Below, in pieces: positions 1 through 4,832 of a DNA stretch of 8,264 bases (position 1 is the stretch's first letter; the number at the start of each line of letters is the position of its first letter). Under the pieces are notes generated by a model. That model had not been told where the DNA came from and made no database searches. It saw only the letters and a list, made by a program, of their open reading frames with translations. The translations under genes were made by a program, and so were the position numbers. The DNA comes from Chitinophagales bacterium (GTDB lineage Bacteria > Bacteroidota > Bacteroidia > Chitinophagales > UBA2359). Location of the stretch: assembly GCA_020631035.1 (NCBI GenBank), contig JAHDIA010000249.1, positions 1 to 8,264 on the forward strand. Direction: 5' to 3'.

Positions 1-191
1 ATTAAGCGCAAAATGAGCCTTGCTGAGAACCAAAAATCCTGCCCTTTGAGGTGTAGCACAATTCCTAACATGCTCTTAATTGGTAATTTAAAGGTGTCAC
101 TTTTATAAATCATTCTTTGTTTGGCGATCATATACTATTTGAAAAAGCGACCTTTTCTTTTTCAAAAAAGCAAGGCGTGAAGCGGATGGAT
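1..191. other. Left intergenic stretch without a gene
   Basis: No reading frame here has a recognisable product. A short minus-strand frame running from about 306 to 103 is a translation of the neighbouring dispersed repeat and of a hairpin, not a gene. The only clear structure is an inverted repeat with 10-bp arms, TTTGAAAAAG at 138-147 and CTTTTTCAAA at 157-166, with a 9-nt loop. It could be the 3' hairpin of a gene outside the window, but it has no strong T-tract. The first 80 bases look like decayed or non-coding sequence that I do not recognise. Confidence 0.5.
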
Positions 192-318
192 AAAAGAGCC
201 GACGAAGGCCGTAAGAGACGATGCCTATGCCAGATAGAAGTGGAAAGCTTGTAGAGATGCGATTTATCGCATCTACAACTTGTAACGGATAGCTGGGAGT
301 CGCCACCGTTTGGAAAGT
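192..318 (+). repeat. Dispersed repeat, copy A (with central hairpin)
   Basis: This segment matches the reverse complement of about 7808-7937. Identical blocks occur in the same order: CCGACGAAG (199-207), GGAAAGCTTGTAGAGA (242-257), ATCTACAACTTG (271-282) and GGGAGTC (295-301). The first-to-last block span is 103 bp here and 108 bp in the other copy. The centre folds into a hairpin: TTGTA (249-253), a 2-nt bulge, GATGCGAT (256-263), a TT loop, ATCGCATC (266-273) and TACAA (274-278). The element ends about 118 bp before the protease start and reads in the same direction as that gene. No transposase lies nearby, so it is best described as a non-coding intergenic repeat or MITE-like element. 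Its exact ends are approximate. Confidence 0.75.
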
Positions 319-384
319 TAGCGTTCCATTCTAAACTTTATGCTCATTTAAGACAAAAATCAACATTTTTATGGCTACTTTTTT

Positions 385-411
385 TTTGCCATAAGATAAT
401 CTCTATTTTAG
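385..411 (+). promoter_or_regulatory. Possible Bacteroidota-type promoter of the S8 protease gene
   Basis: TATTTTAG at 404-411 matches 7 of 8 positions of the Bacteroidota -7 element TAnnTTTG, and a TTTG at 385-388 could be the -33 element. The 15-bp spacing is shorter than the usual 17-23, which weakens the call. A small 6-bp inverted repeat, TATGGC (370-375) with GCCATA (388-393), encloses the T-run. The leader after it is A/T-rich and has no Shine-Dalgarno sequence, as is usual in this phylum. Confidence 0.25.
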
Positions 412-435
412 GGGCAAAATATTTGACCAATTATT

Positions 436-3201
436 ATGAGAAACATTTTAGTCTTGATGTGTTTGCTTTTGTTTATCAACCTATTTTGTTGGGGACAAAA
501 GCGAGGAGAAATTAATTATAAGGAAGGCGAATTATTGGTTCAATTGGTGGACAATTATGCACCCGAACGTTTATTACTTGACTTTGAAGCTTATGGTTTG
601 ACCTATGAAGGACAAGTAAGTAAACATATGAATATCTACCGCTATTCTTTTGCAACAGGAGTCTTGGCACAAAAAGCAGTGCTAAAAGAAGTCCGTTTTG
701 CCAATGGTGTATTGGAAGCACAGAACAATCATTACATACGACAAAGAAACACCTTCCCCAATGATAATGTGCCTTGGCAGTTTTACAATACCAGTGGTTC
801 CGCAGATGTAGATGCCCCTGAAGTTTGGGATTATGGAGTAGGAGATCTAACAGTTCAAGGTGATCAAATGGTGGTAGCTATTTTTGATGGTGGGTACAGC
901 ATTGATGATTCTGATGTAAATTACTGGAAAAATGCCAACGAAATCCCCGACAATGGTATAGATGATGATAACAATGGTTATATAGATGATTATGATGGTT
1001 GGAATGTGGTAGATACCAGTGGAGCGATTTCTGATGATGGTGGGCATGGACATTTTGTGTCTTCTGTATTGGGAACCATTGGCAACAATGGAGTAGGCAA
1101 TACAGGTTTGTGTTGGGGAGTCGAAGTGCTACCGCTTGAAATATTCAATAGTCCTTTTACTTTGGAAAGTGTGGTTTTGGCCGCCTTCGATTATATCATC
1201 AATGAACGGATGATTTATGATGCAACCAATGGAGCAGATGGTGCTTTTATCGTTTCTTCCAACCATTCATATGGAGAAGGAGGATTTCCAAGTGATGCGC
1301 CTTTGTGGTGTGCGGCTTATGATGTGGCGGGACAGTTGGGTATTGTGAGTGCAGGGGCGACTTGGAACAGTTATTATGATGTAGATGCTGTTGGAGATTT
1401 GCCCACTTCTTGTACTGAGGACCATTTGATAACAGTTACAGCTATTGACCCCAATGACAATCAGTACCAATCGGGTTATGGATTGAACAGCATTGATTTG
1501 GGCTCTCCTAGCAATGGTTCAACCTCCGAAGCCACACCAGTTGTAGCAGGAACGGTGCCTTTGTTGTTGTCTACTGCTTGTGAAAGCTTTGTTCAATTGT
1601 ACAAAGATTATCCCGACTCGGCGGCTCGTTTGATAAAGCAATATATTTTGATGGGAACGGAACAAATCAGTGATTTGCAATGTAAGTCTGTAACAGGTGG
1701 ACGCCTCAATGCCTATCATGCAATGGCCTTGTTATTGAATGAACATTGTGGAATGTCTTTTGCGCCAGTTCCCAAAATTGAATATTCTAGCAAAGAAGTT
1801 TGTGTAGGAGATGAAGTACAATTTTATGACCGTTCCTATCTCAATCCTACTTCTTGGACTTGGTCTTTTCCTGGTGGAACGCCTTCGACCTCTACTTTGC
1901 AAAACCCAACGGTGGTTTATGAAAACCCTGGTGTTTATGGCATTACATTGACTGCGGCTAGTGCAGATGGTAGTCGTACGAAATCTATTATGGATTTAAT
2001 TGTGGTCAATGCGGTAAGTGGTAATGCGCTTCCTTATACGCAAGACTTTAACAATGGTAGTGATTGGACTGTCAATAATCCGAACAATGACAATACTTGG
2101 ACTCTCACCAATGATCCTGCTTGTAATGACGGTGCTTATGCTATGGACAATTTTGGTGAAAACAATCAGAATACATCGGATTATTTGACGGCTGATTTTG
2201 ATTTGAGCAATGTACAAAATGCACAACTGATTTTTGATGTCGCTTATGCTCAATACAATGATGAGTTTTCTGACGAGCTGCTTGTCAATGCGAGAACATG
2301 TGGCGATCCAAGCAGTATTGTATATCAAAAATCGGGTTCAACTTTGGCAACTGCTCCCAACAATACCGAAGCCTTTGCTCCAAGTGATTGTTCAGAGTGG
2401 CGAAGCGATACAGTTGATTTGTCTTTGTACGATGGTCAGGTCATTACGCTTGAATTTGTCAACAATAGCGGCTGGGGTAATTTTATATACCTCGATAATA
2501 TACGAGTAGAGGGAGAAGTCATCAATTCTTTTAGGTTTAATACCAAAATTTTATTGGAAGGAGCCTATACCAATGATGGGCAAATGCATACCAACCTCAA
2601 TGCTATTCTTCCTTTAGAGCAACCTTACAATACTGACCCTTATGCTTATGGTGGTAAAGAATTGATGACAACAATTCCTGCCAATATGGTTGATTGGGTA
2701 TTGCTTGAAGCTCGAACAGGAACACCTAGTTTGTCAGGACCTCGTACCACTGTCACTGTCGAAACCAAAGCCGCTATGTTGTTGAGTGATGGTTCTTTGA
2801 TGGATGTTGATGGACAAATAGGAGTGAACTTTAATACTTTGAGCATTGGGCAAGACTATTATTTTTGCATTCGTCATAGAAATCATTTAGATGTCTTGAG
2901 TGCCACACCCATTCAAGCAGCAAGTTTAATGTCTTATGATTTTAGCACTAGTATCACTCAAGCATTTGGAACCAACCAACAAAAATTAAGTGAAGACAAT
3001 TATGCTTTACTCTTTGCTGGCGATTACATTCAAGACCACAGTTTACAAAATACCGATTATGATTCTTGGAAAGATGCTCCCGCCCAAATAAATGTCTACC
3101 AAAATAGAGATGGCAATTTGGATGGGGTTGTACAAGCAACTGACTACGATACTTGGTACCGCAACCGTGCAAAGTTGGGAGTTGGGGAAGTGGGGTATTA
3201 G
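436..3201 (+). CDS. Secreted subtilisin-like (S8) serine protease with PKD, jelly-roll and dockerin-like domains
   Basis: This is an exported peptidase, probably acting at the cell surface or outside the cell. Residues 1-20 form a signal peptide with a long hydrophobic core; there is no proper lipobox. Residues 25-107 resemble an S8 propeptide. In the catalytic domain (about 113-380) the triad is D151 (VVAIFD), H204 (GGHGHF) and S364 (STSEATP). The Asp-rich loop 170-190, with its run of Asp/Asn, is typical of Bacteroidota S8 enzymes and probably binds calcium. The usual oxyanion AGN motif reads SAGATWN, so N311 is the likely oxyanion residue. Then come a PKD domain (about 445-526, with WTWSFPGG), a jelly-roll 'choice-of-anchor J'-like domain (about 530-693), a Bacteroidota accessory domain (about 700-828, with VDWVLLEAR and RHRNH) and two dockerin-like loops (862-878 and 891-907). 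No type IX C-terminal sorting domain follows. The start is chosen because it gives the signal peptide. Substrate unknown. Confidence 0.9.
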   Translation: MRNILVLMCLLLFINLFCWGQKRGEINYKEGELLVQLVDNYAPERLLLDFEAYGLTYEGQVSKHMNIYRYSFATGVLAQKAVLKEVRFANGVLEAQNNHYIRQRNTFPNDNVPWQFYNTSGSADVDAPEVWDYGVGDLTVQGDQMVVAIFDGGYSIDDSDVNYWKNANEIPDNGIDDDNNGYIDDYDGWNVVDTSGAISDDGGHGHFVSSVLGTIGNNGVGNTGLCWGVEVLPLEIFNSPFTLESVVLAAFDYIINERMIYDATNGADGAFIVSSNHSYGEGGFPSDAPLWCAAYDVAGQLGIVSAGATWNSYYDVDAVGDLPTSCTEDHLITVTAIDPNDNQYQSGYGLNSIDLGSPSNGSTSEATPVVAGTVPLLLSTACESFVQLYKDYPDSAARLIKQYILMGTEQISDLQCKSVTGGRLNAYHAMALLLNEHCGMSFAPVPKIEYSSKEVCVGDEVQFYDRSYLNPTSWTWSFPGGTPSTSTLQNPTVVYENPGVYGITLTAASADGSRTKSIMDLIVVNAVSGNALPYTQDFNNGSDWTVNNPNNDNTWTLTNDPACNDGAYAMDNFGENNQNTSDYLTADFDLSNVQNAQLIFDVAYAQYNDEFSDELLVNARTCGDPSSIVYQKSGSTLATAPNNTEAFAPSDCSEWRSDTVDLSLYDGQVITLEFVNNSGWGNFIYLDNIRVEGEVINSFRFNTKILLEGAYTNDGQMHTNLNAILPLEQPYNTDPYAYGGKELMTTIPANMVDWVLLEARTGTPSLSGPRTTVTVETKAAMLLSDGSLMDVDGQIGVNFNTLSIGQDYYFCIRHRNHLDVLSATPIQAASLMSYDFSTSITQAFGTNQQKLSEDNYALLFAGDYIQDHSLQNTDYDSWKDAPAQINVYQNRDGNLDGVVQATDYDTWYRNRAKLGVGEVGY

Positions 3202-3310
3202 TGCCCTTTGGGCAGTTATTCAGTCAATGGTCCATTGTCAATGGATTGATATTTTTGTACGAAATGCTTAGTAAGCTATGGACAATGGACCATCGACTAT
3301 GGGCTTTTTT
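3202..3310 (+). terminator. Inverted repeats after the protease gene, candidate terminator
   Basis: Directly after the stop codon, TGCCC (3202-3206) and GGGCA (3210-3214) form a 5-bp hairpin. Further on, ATGGTCCATTGTC (3227-3239) is the exact reverse complement of GACAATGGACCAT (3281-3293), giving a 13-bp stem with a 41-nt loop. Eleven bases later a run of six T follows (3305-3310), preceded by a short CCAT/ATGG stem. Together these could end transcription of the protease mRNA, but the gap before the T-tract makes this tentative. The CAATGG/CCATTG words recur here and may be a simple intergenic repeat. Confidence 0.4.
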
Positions 3311-3430
3311 ATTGTGCAACGTCATTGACTTTGAGGCTTCGTCTTGGTCAGGTTAGCCAACGCATGTTTTAGGCTGCGTCGTAAATTGCATCCACCCGCT
3401 CGTCCGACGCTTTTAGACAGTTTCTTAGAT
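3311..3430. other. Non-coding stretch with a GC-rich stem
   Basis: No coding signal was found on either strand. GCGTCG (3376-3381) pairs with CGACGC (3405-3410), which is followed by TTTT. It is a weak stem-loop with a 23-nt loop that might add to termination. Nothing else is recognised between the protease terminator region and the ATPase remnant. Confidence 0.3.
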
Positions 3431-3589
3431 TTAATATTCAAACAAATCTTCTAATTCGATGTGCTTTTCGATTAAGCCTATGCTGTGTTGATTTTGCTTT
3501 AAACCAAAGGCAGTAATCATAGCGAGCATAAGGTGTTTTTTGGTTTTGTTCTTGAAGACAAAACGGGCGAAATCTACCCTTAAACACAT
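3431..3589 (-). pseudogene. C-terminal remnant of an AAA-family ATPase
   Basis: The minus strand has a short open frame of 52 codons ending in TAA at 3433-3431. Its product contains FARFVFKNKTKKHLMLAMIT followed by AFGLKQNQHSIGLIEK and ends ELEDLFEY. From memory, this resembles the extreme C-terminus of bacterial AAA-family ATPases with a nuclease-like C-terminal region (the ATPase_2/DUF234-type group), where a basic segment, an 'LFLTMITTFG'-like strand and a final 'LTxxDLF' are common. Everything upstream, including the Walker A and B motifs, is absent. The frame has an ATG at 3589, but an in-frame TGA lies a few codons above it inside the adjoining palindrome. I read it as the tail of a gene lost by deletion. 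The family is assigned by pattern only, and a small novel ORF is the alternative. Confidence 0.5.
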
Positions 3590-3627
3590 AGATTCCGCCC
3601 ACAAAATTCATTTTGTGGGCGGAATCT
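3590..3627. repeat. Perfect 38-bp palindrome, likely transcription terminator of fic
   Basis: The arm at 3590-3607 (AGATTCCGCCCACAAAAT) is the exact reverse complement of 3610-3627, with a 2-nt centre. It begins 72 bp beyond the fic stop codon on the minus strand, so its RNA hairpin could end fic transcription and also block read-through from the converging protease gene. It abuts the ATPase remnant exactly, starting one base beyond that frame's ATG. An 11-bp partial third copy of one arm lies at 3565-3575 (GGGCGAAATCT against GGGCGGAATCT), inside the remnant, so an alternative pairing is possible. No T-run follows on the minus strand. Confidence 0.6.
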
Positions 3628-3698
3628 AGTAAAATGAGTGATGTTTTGAAAAAACAAATAAAATATGGATAAAATACGGGTATTCTATTAAGCGGGCT

Positions 3699-4739
3699 TT
3701 ATTTGATGGAATAGTTGGTTCCAGCACTTTTTCCATGTTTTATTATCAATTCTTTTTTGAGCAATTCACTAAGTATTCTTTTGACTGTTGGTTTGGACAA
3801 ACTGAGTGCCTCCGATATAGCTCCAGATTTACATCCTCTATTGTCTTCGATGAATTCTAGTACTCTTTTTTCTTTAACAGAAAGTGGCAAATCTATTTCT
3901 GTCGCATTTAATTTCTGCTGTAATTTTGCTTGTATGTTTATCAAAGAGTCAAGAAAAAAATCAATCCATTCTGAGACATCTTCATTGGGTCTTTGTGCTT
4001 GGCAACTTCTCAATACTTGATAATATTTTCGTTTGTTGTTTTCTATTTCGTGTTCAAAACTGACATATTCGATCCATTTGTAGCCAGACTTGAGCAATAA
4101 TAAAGTTGTCAATAGTCTACTCAATCGACCATTGCCATCTTGAAATGGGTGAATGCTTAAAAACTCGTATACAAACAAGGCACAACTTATTAGGGGATGA
4201 ACTTCGTTTTCTTGCTTATACCAAAGCACCAAATTTTGTATTGCTTCTTCTGTTGGAAAACCTGGTTCAGTTGTTTTAAAAATTATTTGTTTGCTTCCAT
4301 CTGGAAAAACAGCTTGTACTGCATTGGTGTGTTGTTTGTAATTTCCCTTGTGCCATTCATCTTTTTGGCTGTATTTCAAAAGTAGGTTGTGCAAGCTTTT
4401 GATACTGCTTTCTTGAACTTCAATGTCATTGTAAGACTCACTTATCACATCCAATACATTAAAATATCCAACAACTTCTTGTGTGTCTCTATCTTTAATT
4501 TTGCTAATGTCAATATCATTCAAAAGCTGTTCAACTGCTTCGTCACTCAATTTCGAACCTTCAATTCTGGTAGAGGCACCAACACTCTGAATGGTGGCAA
4601 CTGATTTTAATTGCTTCAAATGTTCTCCTTCTATCTTTTCCATTGAAGCCCAAGAAGCATCAAATCTATCTATTTGACTGATAGATTTGAGCACCTTCCA
4701 ATCCAATGTCATCTGAAATGTATATACTTTCTCTTTCAT
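3699..4739 (-). CDS. Fic family protein, class II, with C-terminal winged helix
   Basis: Fic proteins transfer a nucleotide monophosphate, usually AMP from ATP, onto a hydroxyl side chain of a target protein. The 346 residues are in the usual range for this class. The full signature HPFQDGNGRLSR is at 197-208, with catalytic H197 and the phosphate-binding GNGR. A likely flap lies just before it, near 139-157. The N-terminal inhibitory motif STRIEG (56-61, S-xxx-E-G) makes it a class II, self-inhibited enzyme, which explains why no separate antitoxin gene is seen. Residues about 286-346 form a winged helix (SGAISEALSLSKPTVKRIL as recognition region), suggesting DNA binding. The gene is complete. 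A downstream ATG at codon 10 is the alternative start; codon 1 is preceded by a typical A/T-rich leader. It lies 93 bp downstream of the DUF6493 gene on the same strand. The cellular target is unknown. Confidence 0.92.
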   Translation of the reverse strand: MKEKVYTFQMTLDWKVLKSISQIDRFDASWASMEKIEGEHLKQLKSVATIQSVGASTRIEGSKLSDEAVEQLLNDIDISKIKDRDTQEVVGYFNVLDVISESYNDIEVQESSIKSLHNLLLKYSQKDEWHKGNYKQHTNAVQAVFPDGSKQIIFKTTEPGFPTEEAIQNLVLWYKQENEVHPLISCALFVYEFLSIHPFQDGNGRLSRLLTTLLLLKSGYKWIEYVSFEHEIENNKRKYYQVLRSCQAQRPNEDVSEWIDFFLDSLINIQAKLQQKLNATEIDLPLSVKEKRVLEFIEDNRGCKSGAISEALSLSKPTVKRILSELLKKELIIKHGKSAGTNYSIK

Positions 4740-4770
4740 TGGGGAAAGATAAAGGTTTAGGCTGAGAAAA

Positions 4771-4832
4771 TGAGCCAGTATGAGCCAATTTTGAGCCAGT
4801 ATGAGCCAGTATGAGCCAGTTTTGAGCTAGTA
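4771..4832 (-). promoter_or_regulatory. Helically phased TGAGCCA array upstream of fic (candidate operator)
   Basis: Six units of TGAGCCA(G/A)T start at 4771, 4781, 4792, 4802, 4812 and 4823 (plus-strand reading; the last is TGAGCTA). The steps are 10, 11, 10, 10 and 11 bp, a mean of 10.4 bp, so every unit faces the same side of the helix. On the strand of the gene the unit reads TACTGGCTCA. The array begins 32 bp before the fic start codon and ends at the base next to the stop codon of the upstream gene. A step that is not a multiple of three argues against a coding repeat. The obvious candidate ligand is the winged helix of the Fic protein itself, which is an inference. A TATCTTTC sequence (complement of 4744-4751) resembles a -7 element but sits almost on the ATG. 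Confidence 0.6.

Noticed and set aside
103..306. Minus-strand open frame of 67 codons similar to a plus-strand frame at 7821-8081
   Set aside because: The shared peptide comes from translating the same dispersed repeat and its hairpin. The similarity stops where the repeat stops, so it is not a gene family.
436..500. Lipoprotein signal in the protease
   Set aside because: Cys18 is preceded by NLF, which does not fit a lipobox. A standard signal peptide cleaved near residue 20 fits better.
1996..2328. 110-codon antisense frame inside the protease gene
   Set aside because: It is a shadow of a clearly coding frame, has Ile/Arg-rich composition without domain features, and lacks its own promoter or leader.
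4744..4751. TATCTTTC as a firm -7 promoter element giving a leaderless fic mRNA
   Set aside because: It matches 7 of 8 consensus positions but ends 4 bp from the ATG and has no TTTG at the right distance upstream. Too weak to list as a promoter.
4740..4770. Separate small antitoxin gene before fic
   Set aside because: No frame exists in the gap, and the Fic protein carries its own N-terminal inhibitory motif, so none is expected.
4771..4832. CRISPR array or coding tandem repeat
   Set aside because: Units are 10-11 bp with no spacers, far too short for CRISPR repeats. The mixed step length is not a multiple of three, so it does not encode a peptide repeat.
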